A model generated the notes under the pieces. It saw only the letters and a program-made list of their open reading frames with translations, was not told the origin of the DNA and did not search any database. Of a stretch of 32,197 bases of DNA, positions 1 through 6,496 are shown one piece after another (positions within the stretch are counted from its first letter, which is position 1; each line of letters starts with the position of its first letter). This DNA comes from JBCAWW01 sp039024315. GTDB taxonomy: Bacteria > Bacteroidota > Bacteroidia > J057. Where the stretch lies: the NCBI GenBank assembly GCA_039024315.1, contig JBCCQN010000079.1:1-32197 (forward strand), read 5' to 3'. Both the position numbers and the translations under genes were made by a program.

Positions 1-2
1 GA

Positions 3-113
3 TTACCTATCCTCAACGGCAATGGGCATCAAAATCGGAAGCAAATCTTTACCTGGCTATCCTCTCTCCTTTGCATCGGCTACGGTATCTTTATTCTGAC
101 GCGTTTCATCTAA
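3..113 (+). CDS. C-terminal fragment of an integral membrane protein
   Basis: The frame is open from the window edge and stops with TAA at 111-113. The last 36 residues end in a convincing membrane helix (WLSSLLCIGYGIFILTRF) preceded by a basic, polar stretch (NGHQNRKQ). The stop lies 5 bases before the ATG of the next gene, as expected for tightly packed co-directional genes. The pattern of a charged loop, one helix and an immediate stop resembles the end of LysE-type exporters or other small transporters, but too little is visible to name a family. The alternative is that the neighbouring frame, also open from the edge to 355, is the real gene and this is a shadow; the helix argues against that. 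Confidence 0.4.
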   Translation, partial: LPILNGNGHQNRKQIFTWLSSLLCIGYGIFILTRFI

Positions 114-118
114 TCACC

Positions 119-355
119 ATGGATACTTCTACCTTTGATCCGAAAGCCTTTTTACTCTTTGGCCTTAAGCATTATGGCTTAGAAGTCATCGCTGAAAAGG
201 GCCGGCACATTCAGCTCAAGCATGAATATGAGGTCGAAATTGAAGGCCCAAACCTATATAAGCTGATTCATCAAGGCATGGTAGTGGCGCCTTTTGGTGG
301 GGTCGAGGAGCTTTGTGAATTTGTGGTGCAGGATATTCAACTCAACTATGGATAA
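119..355 (+). CDS. small hypothetical protein upstream of the nuclease
   Basis: A 78-residue soluble protein rich in charged residues (AEKGRHIQLKHEYEVEIEG in the middle). There is no signal peptide, no membrane helix and no motif I recognise. I chose the ATG at 119 rather than the TTG at 71 because the preceding reading frame ends at 113. The stop overlaps the start of the DUF151 nuclease gene by 8 bases (348-355), so translation is probably coupled and the two proteins may act together. Function unknown. Confidence 0.6.
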   Translation: MDTSTFDPKAFLLFGLKHYGLEVIAEKGRHIQLKHEYEVEIEGPNLYKLIHQGMVVAPFGGVEELCEFVVQDIQLNYG

Positions 356-914
356 AAAGGAACTCCATATCATTGCGCTATCCAAAAGCGAATCCAGTAA
401 GGACAATTACGTCCTTGTTTTGGAGGAGCGTAAAGGTTTCCGCAGAGTACCGATCATCATTGGCCCTTTTGAAGCGCAGGCGATTGCTATTGGGCTAGAA
501 AATATGAAGACCAATCGTCCGCTTACGCATGACCTTTTATTGACAAGTATTGAACAGGGGGGGCAAATTTTGCAAGAGATAATCATTTCAGACTATACAA
601 AGGAGGTTTTTCATGCCCAACTGATCGTTCGCAGAGCGGACCGCACTACCTATATCCTCGATGCACGGAGCTCAGATGCCATCGCCTTGGCGATCCGTAA
701 ACCTTGTCCGATTTATACTTCTGAAAAAATCCTACAGGAAGCAGGCCTAGTCCTAGACCATCCAGGTGAGTCCTTTGGTGAGAAAAGACGCAGTCTGCAA
801 AATTATTCCGTCGAAGAACTCGAAGCTTTACTCCAAAAAGTGCTCAAAAAAGAGGACTACGAAAGCGCCAAAAGAATCCGCGATATCCTCAATCAAAAGA
901 AAGCCGATAAATAA
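348..914 (+). CDS. bifunctional nuclease (DUF151/BFN) with C-terminal UVR motif
   Basis: A 188-residue cytoplasmic protein. Residues about 5-135 match the DUF151 (bifunctional nuclease) fold, with the hallmark segments VPIIIGPFEAQAIAIGLE and ARSSDAIALAIR. Residues about 145-182 (YSVEELEALLQKVLKKEDYE..AKRIRD) are a UVR motif, the short helical hairpin that links UvrB and UvrC. This two-part layout is common in Bacteroidota. DUF151 proteins of plants and bacteria have been reported to have nuclease activity; the role in this organism is inferred only. I used the ATG at 348, overlapping the preceding small gene by 8 bases, not the upstream ATG at 294 that lies deep inside that gene. The next gene starts 38 bases downstream. 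Confidence 0.88.
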   Translation: MDKKELHIIALSKSESSKDNYVLVLEERKGFRRVPIIIGPFEAQAIAIGLENMKTNRPLTHDLLLTSIEQGGQILQEIIISDYTKEVFHAQLIVRRADRTTYILDARSSDAIALAIRKPCPIYTSEKILQEAGLVLDHPGESFGEKRRSLQNYSVEELEALLQKVLKKEDYESAKRIRDILNQKKADK

Positions 915-925
915 ATTCTATCTTT

Positions 926-951
926 GCTTAGAGACTCAATCTGAGCTAAGC
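926..951 (+). promoter_or_regulatory. hairpin immediately before the TTG start of the first TetR gene
   Basis: GCTTAG (926-931) pairs with CTAAGC (946-951), and CTCA (935-938) pairs with TGAG (942-945), with a 3-nt bulge and an ATC loop. The right arm ends one base before the TTG start codon at 953. As RNA it could mask the start site; as DNA it could be an imperfect operator for autoregulation. Neither role is shown. Confidence 0.45.
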
Positions 952-952
952 A

Positions 953-1573
953 TTGAAGAATAAAGAAAAAATCATCGTTTCGGCGACTCGCTTGTTCAAT
1001 GAAAATGGCTTTGTAAACGTCCGTTTACAGCATATATCTGATGATACCATTATCAGTGTGGGCAATATTGCCTATCATTTTCGCAACAAGGAAGCTATTG
1101 TCAATGAAATTTTTGTTTCTCTTGAAAAAGAATTGCGGGCGGCTTTGATTGAATATCGAAACACCCCTATCTTTGAAAACGTTGAGCGGGTCTTTAGCAG
1201 TGTGCAAGCGGTTCAGGAACAGTATAGTTTCTTTTTTACGGATATCGTAGAAATCAAACGCTCACATCCTGATTTGTTTGAAAAGCTGCAAGCGCTCTTT
1301 CAATGGCAAGTCTTCATGTTTGAGGAGATTTTGCGCTTCAATCACTCGAGAGGAGCTTTGATTTCTCTTTCAGAGAACGCTACTTCCTTTCTCGCCCTAC
1401 ACATTATCCAAACGCTCAATGCCTGGCCCGCTCTGGTATTGGGTTTGGACCAAAAAGAAAATACGCCTAAGCACTCTCTGTCAGAATATCTGTGGCAGAT
1501 TCTATATGCCTATATGACAGAAAGTGGTAAGGAAGAATATCAGATCATGCGTGATCAGATGATCAAATACTAA
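953..1573 (+). CDS. TetR/AcrR-family regulator 1 of the hydrogenase locus
   Basis: 206 residues, a usual TetR length. The N-terminal ~50 residues are the TetR DNA-binding domain, KEKIIVSATRLFNENGF followed by the helix-turn-helix ISVGNIAYHFRNKEAIV. The rest is a helical ligand/dimer domain of unknown specificity. The start is TTG at 953: TetR proteins begin a few residues before KEKI, and no ATG exists in the right place. It is paralogous to the TetR protein at 1936-2544, most clearly in the recognition helix (ISVGN-AYH--NK in both). It is separated from the next gene by 3 bases. The gene order TetR / small protein / TetR just upstream of the hydrogenase genes suggests control of hydrogen uptake; the effector molecule is unknown. 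Confidence 0.88.
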   Translation: MKNKEKIIVSATRLFNENGFVNVRLQHISDDTIISVGNIAYHFRNKEAIVNEIFVSLEKELRAALIEYRNTPIFENVERVFSSVQAVQEQYSFFFTDIVEIKRSHPDLFEKLQALFQWQVFMFEEILRFNHSRGALISLSENATSFLALHIIQTLNAWPALVLGLDQKENTPKHSLSEYLWQILYAYMTESGKEEYQIMRDQMIKY

Positions 1574-1576
1574 AAG

Positions 1577-1930
1577 ATGAAAGCAGCAATCGATAAGGCG
1601 GCGTACAAACTACTGCTCAAGTTCAAAATGAGTTGTAGCAAGGCGGATCAGAAGGGGACCGAAGACGATCTCAAGTTTTTGCATAATGACTTATGGCTAC
1701 AGGATACCGCCGTTGTCGAGCGCGTAGTCAAGCTAAATGGCGCCTGGCAAGTCTTTTTGGTATTTGTACACTTCAAGAATCCCCTGCTTTTCATCAAACG
1801 ATATATCAAGACTCAGATTTCCGGTCCCAAAGCTAATTTGGAGGCCCGTTATATGCGTCGCCTTGCCGCAAAAGATCAACGTGGCACCCTCGAAATAGAT
1901 ATTCAAGCGCTAAATATCTGCCAGAATTAA
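1577..1930 (+). CDS. hydrogenase-locus small protein, copy A
   Basis: A 117-residue soluble protein lying between two TetR genes, 3 bases after the first and 5 bases before the second. No family recognised. It is clearly paralogous to the protein at 6173-6496. From its GTEDDL segment to the C-terminus, 91 residues align with no gap, with about 35 identities by eye. The shared skeleton is GT-DDL..L, WL..T, W-VF-VF, I-R-I, KD-RGTL and a terminal IC-N. The invariant near-terminal Cys and the W-VF-VF strand suggest a compact alpha/beta domain. Having one copy on each side of the hydrogenase structural genes points to a job in hydrogenase regulation or assembly; this is inference only. Confidence 0.8.
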   Translation: MKAAIDKAAYKLLLKFKMSCSKADQKGTEDDLKFLHNDLWLQDTAVVERVVKLNGAWQVFLVFVHFKNPLLFIKRYIKTQISGPKANLEARYMRRLAAKDQRGTLEIDIQALNICQN

Positions 1931-1935
1931 GTTGA

Positions 1936-2544
1936 ATGGCTAAGACAAAGGAAAAAATATTAGAAAGCTCTCTTTTACTCTTCAATCAAAATGGTCTCAA
2001 GCAAACAACGCTACAGACCATCGCTGACGCTATTCAAATTAGCGTTGGCAATCTAGCCTATCATTACAAAAACAAGAACGAGATCGTGGCGGTTCATGCC
2101 CTTGATCTCGAAGAGCAGCTGCAAGAGTGCCTCGGACATTATCGTAATTACCCTGGGCTAATTGATTTTCAGATCCAGCTAGGCCAAATCCTATTGACCA
2201 TCAAAAAGTTTCAGTACCTCTTTATCAATCTAGGCGATGTAAGGCAGGTTTATCCTGAGGCATTCGCCATCATCCAGACTTTCGCCCAGAAGTTAACAAC
2301 CCAAATAGAGTCTCGTCTCGAATATCAGCAAGAGCAGCAAAACATCGAGCCGATTGATCCAGAATGCCTCGTCAGATTGGCCCAAAGTATCTGCTCCCAA
2401 ATTCTTCTTACTGAGAATACCCGCTTGTTATTTTCTGATACCTCCAGTTTTGTTATTTCCCTCTGGGAACTCTTATCTCCCTACTTCACCGAACAGGGAC
2501 AACAGGAATGGCAGCAACAAGTGTTACCCGCCTTAAAAAATTGA
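1936..2544 (+). CDS. TetR/AcrR-family regulator 2 of the hydrogenase locus
   Basis: 202 residues with an N-terminal TetR DNA-binding domain (TKEKILESSLLLFNQNGL, then the helix-turn-helix ISVGNLAYHYKNKNEIV). The C-terminal domain is Gln-rich (EQLQECL, EYQQEQQN, QGQQEWQQQ). It is paralogous to the regulator at 953-1573 but divergent in the ligand domain, so the two may sense different signals or form heterodimers. The gene is the last of a three-gene operon and ends 128 bases before the hydrogenase small-subunit gene. That gap carries several inverted repeats suited to dimeric TetR binding, so this protein is the natural candidate regulator of the hydrogenase promoter. Confidence 0.9.
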   Translation: MAKTKEKILESSLLLFNQNGLKQTTLQTIADAIQISVGNLAYHYKNKNEIVAVHALDLEEQLQECLGHYRNYPGLIDFQIQLGQILLTIKKFQYLFINLGDVRQVYPEAFAIIQTFAQKLTTQIESRLEYQQEQQNIEPIDPECLVRLAQSICSQILLTENTRLLFSDTSSFVISLWELLSPYFTEQGQQEWQQQVLPALKN

Positions 2545-2549
2545 GTACT

Positions 2550-2567
2550 GAGTGACTTTTGTCACTC
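2550..2567 (+). terminator. short hairpin with T-rich tail after the TetR operon
   Basis: Perfect 7-bp arms GAGTGAC and GTCACTC around a TTTT loop, followed by TTTT-CCA-TTTTTT, 6 bases after the TetR stop codon. This fits a weak intrinsic terminator separating the regulator operon from the hydrogenase operon. The same palindrome could also be an operator. Confidence 0.5.
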
Positions 2568-2577
2568 TTTTCCATTT

Positions 2578-2597
2578 TTTAGAAAAAATTTTCTAAA
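2578..2597. promoter_or_regulatory. candidate operator 1 upstream of the hydrogenase genes
   Basis: A perfect 20-bp palindrome, 9-bp arms TTTAGAAAA and TTTTCTAAA with a 2-bp centre. It is AT-only except for one G and one C, and its size suits a TetR-type dimer. It lies 76 bp upstream of the small-subunit ATG. Confidence 0.45.
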
Positions 2598-2605
2598 TCT
2601 CTTGG

Positions 2606-2631
2606 GAATATATGAGAACATTCATATATTC
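2606..2631. promoter_or_regulatory. candidate operator 2 upstream of the hydrogenase genes
   Basis: 10-bp perfect arms GAATATATGA and TCATATATTC separated by 6 bp (GAACAT), 26 bp in all. It is the longest inverted repeat in the intergenic region, and its size and symmetry are typical of TetR operators. It sits 42 bp upstream of the small-subunit start codon, overlapping the likely core promoter. Confidence 0.5.
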
Positions 2632-2644
2632 ATATAGGAACTAT

Positions 2645-2662
2645 TATCTACACCTTTAGATA
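2645..2662. promoter_or_regulatory. candidate operator 3 / leader hairpin
   Basis: 6-bp arms TATCTA and TAGATA with a 6-bp spacer (CACCTT). The spacer length equals that of the inverted repeat at 2606-2631. It ends 10 bp before the small-subunit ATG, so as RNA it would form a weak hairpin just ahead of the start. Confidence 0.3.
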
Positions 2663-2672
2663 GACTACTATT

Positions 2673-3638
2673 ATGGCTAATGTATTGTGGCTGCAAGGCG
2701 GTGCTTGCAGTGGGAACACTATGTCCTTTCTAAACGCCGAGGAGCCAACAGTCGTAGAGTTGATCACCGATTTTGGGATCAACATCCTTTGGCATCCAAC
2801 CGTGGGCCTTGAGATCGGCCATCAGGTCAGCGACTTGATGAATAGCTGTATCAAGGGCGAAACACAACTCGACATTTTTGTCTTTGAGGGTTCTATTGTC
2901 CAAGGTCCAAACGGCACTGGCCAAATGAACTATTTTGCCGACCGACCCATGATGGAGTGGGTCAAGGAGTTATCAGCCGCAGCCCAGTTTGTGGTTGCAA
3001 TTGGCGATTGTGCGACCTATGGAGGTATTCCAGCGGTTCCACCTAACCCATCAGAGTCCACCGGTATGCAATTCCACAAGCGCCAAAAAGGAGGTTTCCT
3101 AGGTAGTGGTTTTGTTTCTAAAGGAGGCTTACCGGTAATCAATATTCCTGGTTGCCCTGCTCACCCAGATTGGATTACTCAAATTTTGGTGGCGATTTCT
3201 ACCGGTCGTATCGGAGATGTCTTGATTGATGACTACCATCGTCCGAAGACATTCTTTAGTGATTTTGTCCAAAATGGTTGTACCAACGCAGTGGCTTTCT
3301 CTGAGAAAGTTGATGGTGCCTTCGGCAAACGCGGGGGTTGCTTGTTCTACGAAGTAGGCTGCCGCGGACCAATGACCCACGCCAGTTGTAACCGCATCCT
3401 TTGGAACCGCACCAACAGTAAAACCAGAGCCAATCACCCTTGTCTAGGTTGTACTGAGCCAGGCTTCCCGCATCATGACCTTAAGAAGGGAAGTATTTTC
3501 AAAACTATGAAATACCTCAATGTATTTCCCAAAGAAACTCCTCCTGGAGAAAGCAAGCTGGGCTACTACTTCAAAGCAGGTATCGGTAAGCTTACAGGTT
3601 CTCCCGCCTCTGCTGACAACTATGGCAATTCAAAATAA
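2673..3638 (+). CDS. hupS: [NiFe] uptake hydrogenase small subunit, cyanobacterial HupS type (group 2a)
   Basis: 321 residues, a full-length electron-transfer subunit. It carries the Fe-S clusters that take electrons from the [NiFe] site. The N-terminus NVLWLQGGACSGNTMSFL and the segment INIPGCPAHPDWITQIL are as in cyanobacterial HupS. Likely cluster ligands are Cys12, Cys113 (GDCATYGG), Cys161 (PGCPAHP), His189, Cys203, Cys223, Cys230, Cys257 and Cys260. There is no twin-arginine signal and no C-terminal membrane anchor, so the enzyme is cytoplasmic, as in group 2a. Group 2a enzymes oxidise H2 under oxic conditions, and the mycobacterial Huc enzyme of this group can use atmospheric H2; whether this one does is unknown. 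The gene is followed after 12 bases by the large-subunit gene. Confidence 0.95.
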   Translation: MANVLWLQGGACSGNTMSFLNAEEPTVVELITDFGINILWHPTVGLEIGHQVSDLMNSCIKGETQLDIFVFEGSIVQGPNGTGQMNYFADRPMMEWVKELSAAAQFVVAIGDCATYGGIPAVPPNPSESTGMQFHKRQKGGFLGSGFVSKGGLPVINIPGCPAHPDWITQILVAISTGRIGDVLIDDYHRPKTFFSDFVQNGCTNAVAFSEKVDGAFGKRGGCLFYEVGCRGPMTHASCNRILWNRTNSKTRANHPCLGCTEPGFPHHDLKKGSIFKTMKYLNVFPKETPPGESKLGYYFKAGIGKLTGSPASADNYGNSK

Positions 3639-3650
3639 TCTACTACTCAA

Positions 3651-5249
3651 ATGGCAAGTGTTAAAGAACTAAATATATCACCCGTCGGCCGTGTCGAGGG
3701 GGACCTAGACGTAAAAGTCTATATGGAAAACGGGGTAGTTACCCGGGCCCATACGCAAGCGGCGATGTATCGTGGCTTCGAAAAAATTCTCGTAGGTAAA
3801 GATCCTCAAGCAGGCTTGATTGTAACGCCAAGAGCTTGTGGTATTTGTGGGGGCTCCCACCTTTATTGTGCTTCCTCCGCCTTGGACGTAGCATGGCAAA
3901 CAACCCTTCCTCCTAACGCCCTACTGCTAAGGGCCATCGGTCAGGCAACGGAAACGATCCAAAGTATCCCGCGCTGGTTTTACGCCATCTTTGCCACGGA
4001 TATGGCCAATAAGAAGTTTGCGAACAAGCCGCTTTATCAAGAAGTGGTGAAGCGCTTCGCCGCTTATGTGGGTACTTCTTTCCAAAAAGGAGTAGTCGCT
4101 TCTGGTCGTCCAGTTGAGGTATATGCCCTCTTTGGTGGTCAGTGGCCGCACTCTAGCTATATGGTGCCCGGTGGGGTAATGTCTGCTCCTACCCTCAAGG
4201 ACATTACCAGAGCCTACTCTATCATGAATCAATTCCGTAACGATTGGTTAGAGACGGTTTGGCTCGGATGTTCCATCGAACGCTACCTCGAAATCAAGAC
4301 TTGGGACGACATGCTCGCTTGGGTAGATGAAAACGAATCTCACTACAACTCTGATCTTGGCCTATTTATCCGTGCCGGTATCGAGTTTGGGCTAGATAAG
4401 TTTGGTGAAGGCGTAGGCAAATATCTCGCTTGGGGTACTTATCTACACAAAGACCTCTACCAAAAACCAACCATTGAAGGACGCAACAAGGCAGTAATCA
4501 GTCCATCAGGATTCTTTGATGGCACCAATTACTTCGAAGCTGATCAAGCGAAAGTAATCGAGCACGTCAAGCACGCTTGGTATGAAAACCAAGCTGATGC
4601 CATGCACCCATTTGATCAGCCTGCCCCTACTGGTTCTCTCAACTCTACAGTACTTGAAAATACTGACTTCAATGGTAAGTACTCTTGGGCCAAAGCGCCT
4701 CGCTTTATGGAGTACGCCGCCGAAGCAGGACCTCTATCTCGCGTGATCATGGCGGCTAACCCTGCCAATCTTGACCACCAGTTCCAGGATCCTTTGTTTG
4801 GTGATATCATGAAGCAAAAAGGACCAAGCGTCTTTACTCGTGCCCTTGCCCGTATGCACGAAGCACCTCGTCTCTACCTACAGATTCAGCAATGGCTTAA
4901 CGAAGTCAATCTTGATGAGCAATTTTACATCAAGCCTGAAGAAAAAGACGGTGTGGGTTGGGGAGCAACTGAGGCAGCGCGTGGTGCCCTTGCTCACTGG
5001 ATCAAGATCAAAGATGGCGTAATCGAAAACTATCAGATCATCGCTCCTACCACTTGGAACGTTGGACCAAACGATAGTATGGGTAACTCTGGGCCAATCG
5101 AAGCGGCTCTGGAAGGAACCGAAATCGAAGATCCACACGATCCGGTAGAAGTAGGCCTAGTCGCTCGTTCTTTTGATAGTTGCTTGGTATGTACCGTACA
5201 CGCTCACGACCAAAAGACTGGCAAGCAACTAGCCAAGTTCAAACTCTAA
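3651..5249 (+). CDS. hupL: [NiFe] uptake hydrogenase large subunit (group 2a)
   Basis: 532 residues. This is the catalytic subunit that binds the Ni-Fe(CN)2CO centre. Residues 11-18 carry PVGRVEGD. The first Ni-binding motif is RACGICGGSH (Cys63, Cys66, His70) and the second is DSCLVCTVH (Cys511, Cys514, His517). The 15 residues after His517 are the extension removed by the maturation protease after nickel insertion. In the second motif the usual DPC is DSC; the cysteines are intact, so the enzyme should be active, and I cannot say from memory how common Ser is in this subgroup. It is co-directional with hupS and with the protease gene. A strong hairpin at 5267-5307 separates it from the protease gene. 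Confidence 0.95.
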   Translation: MASVKELNISPVGRVEGDLDVKVYMENGVVTRAHTQAAMYRGFEKILVGKDPQAGLIVTPRACGICGGSHLYCASSALDVAWQTTLPPNALLLRAIGQATETIQSIPRWFYAIFATDMANKKFANKPLYQEVVKRFAAYVGTSFQKGVVASGRPVEVYALFGGQWPHSSYMVPGGVMSAPTLKDITRAYSIMNQFRNDWLETVWLGCSIERYLEIKTWDDMLAWVDENESHYNSDLGLFIRAGIEFGLDKFGEGVGKYLAWGTYLHKDLYQKPTIEGRNKAVISPSGFFDGTNYFEADQAKVIEHVKHAWYENQADAMHPFDQPAPTGSLNSTVLENTDFNGKYSWAKAPRFMEYAAEAGPLSRVIMAANPANLDHQFQDPLFGDIMKQKGPSVFTRALARMHEAPRLYLQIQQWLNEVNLDEQFYIKPEEKDGVGWGATEAARGALAHWIKIKDGVIENYQIIAPTTWNVGPNDSMGNSGPIEAALEGTEIEDPHDPVEVGLVARSFDSCLVCTVHAHDQKTGKQLAKFKL

Positions 5250-5266
5250 CTTTACGTAATCATATC

Positions 5267-5307
5267 AGAAAGTCTGCTTTCTGGCTTCTGGCTAGAGCAG
5301 GCTTTCT
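5267..5307 (+). promoter_or_regulatory. intercistronic hairpin between hupL and the protease gene
   Basis: AGAAAGTCTGCT (5267-5278) pairs with AGCAGGCTTTCT (5296-5307): 12 bp with one G-U pair and a 17-nt loop that repeats CTTCTGG-like units. It starts 17 bases after the hupL stop and ends 12 bases before the next start. There is no immediate U-tract, so it looks more like an mRNA 3'-stabiliser or partial attenuator than a full terminator. It could set the ratio of structural to maturation proteins. Confidence 0.55.
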
Positions 5308-5319
5308 AACTGCTTTTAT

Positions 5320-5802
5320 ATGGAAAAGATCAGCATACTTGGTTTTGGCAATCCTGTTAGAGAAGACGATGGCGTAGGGATCTACGTGGTTCAAAAACTG
5401 CAGGAATTAATCCAAGACGAAAATATCGCCATCCTCGATATGGGTACGGCCGCCTTCGAAGTCCTTTTTCAACTGAGAGGTAGGGACCGTATCATTTTGG
5501 TAGATGCCGTGCTCAATACTGGCGAACCAGTGGGCACACTATACAAGCTACCTGCCTCTGAGGTAGAAGCACAAATTCAAGATGACCCATTGGTCTTCCT
5601 ACATAGCCTAAAGTGGGATCAGGCCTTGAGCTACGCCAAAAAGATTTTGCTGGATGATTATCCACAAAATATTGATGTATATCTCATCGCCATAGACGAG
5701 ACTCGTTTCAATACCGAAATGACTCCAGCTGCAAGAGCGGCAGGAGATGAGCTAGTACAAAAAATCATCGCTGATTTAAAGGCCCTTCAACCAATCCAAT
5801 AA
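5320..5802 (+). CDS. hydrogenase maturation protease (HupW/HyaD/HybD family, peptidase M52)
   Basis: 160 residues, the usual length for this endopeptidase family. It begins ISILGFGNPVREDDGVG, the family signature in which the acidic residue after NP-R binds nickel of the immature large subunit. ILDMGTAAFEVLF and IILVDAVLNTG supply the second acidic ligand, and FLHSLKWD a conserved histidine. It removes the C-terminal peptide of the large subunit once Ni is inserted. The adjacent HupL keeps a 15-residue tail that would be the substrate, so HupL is the expected partner; in cyanobacteria the equivalent protease is HupW. The gene ends one base before the next gene. Confidence 0.92.
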   Translation: MEKISILGFGNPVREDDGVGIYVVQKLQELIQDENIAILDMGTAAFEVLFQLRGRDRIILVDAVLNTGEPVGTLYKLPASEVEAQIQDDPLVFLHSLKWDQALSYAKKILLDDYPQNIDVYLIAIDETRFNTEMTPAARAAGDELVQKIIADLKALQPIQ

Positions 5803-5803
5803 T

Positions 5804-6172
5804 ATGCTGATCCCCCCTAATCATCTCAATCAAAATGCGGCGAAAGTCAATCCTGATGTAGGGGTATATTTCCAGTCTAGCCACATCTGCTTTGCGGCAG
5901 AAGTGGTCAATCAAGTTTTTAAGGCTGAGGATAATGCCTACATGGCCCATTATCCAGACAAAGGCTATTTGCTTTTCGCGCCGGTTTCTAGTCCCTTTTT
6001 CAAAAAAATGCATCCTGCTACTCAGCATATGCTCAAGGCAAAAAATTTAAAGGGCAGCAAATCGATTGCGCTTCATGAACTCATCATTGATCATGAGCTA
6101 TCGTTCACCGAAGGTGCGCTCCAATACGAGATACTAGAAAAAGCCAATATGCTCAAAATTCAGCTTCCCTAG
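5804..6172 (+). CDS. hypothetical protein of the hydrogenase operon
   Basis: 122 residues, soluble, no signal peptide or membrane helix. No family recognised. The N-terminal half has short hydrophobic strands (VGVYFQSSHICFAAEVVNQVF, KGYLLFAPVSSPFF) and the C-terminal half is helical and basic. One Cys (HICF) is present, with no metal-binding pattern. It starts one base after the protease stop and its TAG abuts the ATG of the next gene. It is therefore an integral member of the operon, between two genes whose products are tied to hydrogenase. An assembly or chaperone role is plausible but not shown. Confidence 0.75.
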   Translation: MLIPPNHLNQNAAKVNPDVGVYFQSSHICFAAEVVNQVFKAEDNAYMAHYPDKGYLLFAPVSSPFFKKMHPATQHMLKAKNLKGSKSIALHELIIDHELSFTEGALQYEILEKANMLKIQLP

Positions 6173-6496
6173 ATGGAGTTACCGGCTGACATACCGTCAT
6201 TACCCCCTTCAGAAAAGTTGGGCACTTCCGACGATCTTGTCTGCCTCTATCAGGAAGCTTGGCTAAAAAATACGGAGGTAAAACCCTTCATTTTACCCTT
6301 AAGAAGTCAATGGCATGTATTCATGGTTTTTTTTAGCCTTGAACCAGAGATTAAACTGATCGTTCGGCGAATAGCCGCTTACCCAAGTGAGATCAAAGCG
6401 GTACAGTTTGCCAAAATCTTCCAACGCGGTATCAGAAAAGATGCCCGTGGTACCCTCAAACGAAATTCTTATGCTTACCATATTTGCGACAACTAA
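6173..6496 (+). CDS. hydrogenase-locus small protein, copy B
   Basis: 107 residues; paralogue of the protein at 1577-1930, with an ungapped 91-residue alignment from GTSDDL to the last residue. Conserved positions include WL-NT-V, W-VFMVF, I-RRI, RKDARGTL and the C-terminal ICDN. The N-terminal 16 residues (Pro-rich, ADIPSLPPSEK) differ from copy A. It starts directly after the stop of the preceding gene. Its last 26 bases overlap the start of the TPR gene, so translation of the two is probably coupled. No known domain recognised. The conserved basic, RGTL-containing C-terminal part could bind nucleic acid or a partner protein; this is speculation. Confidence 0.8.
   Translation: MELPADIPSLPPSEKLGTSDDLVCLYQEAWLKNTEVKPFILPLRSQWHVFMVFFSLEPEIKLIVRRIAAYPSEIKAVQFAKIFQRGIRKDARGTLKRNSYAYHICDN

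Noticed and set aside
2543..2558. A remnant heptad repeat (AGTACTG AGTGACT) before the hydrogenase operon
   Set aside because: Only two units, and they merge with a terminator-like palindrome; too short to call.
6387..6470. Upstream start of the TPR protein
   Set aside because: It would overlap the well-supported small protein copy B by 110 bases; ATG 6471 gives a normal short overlap.
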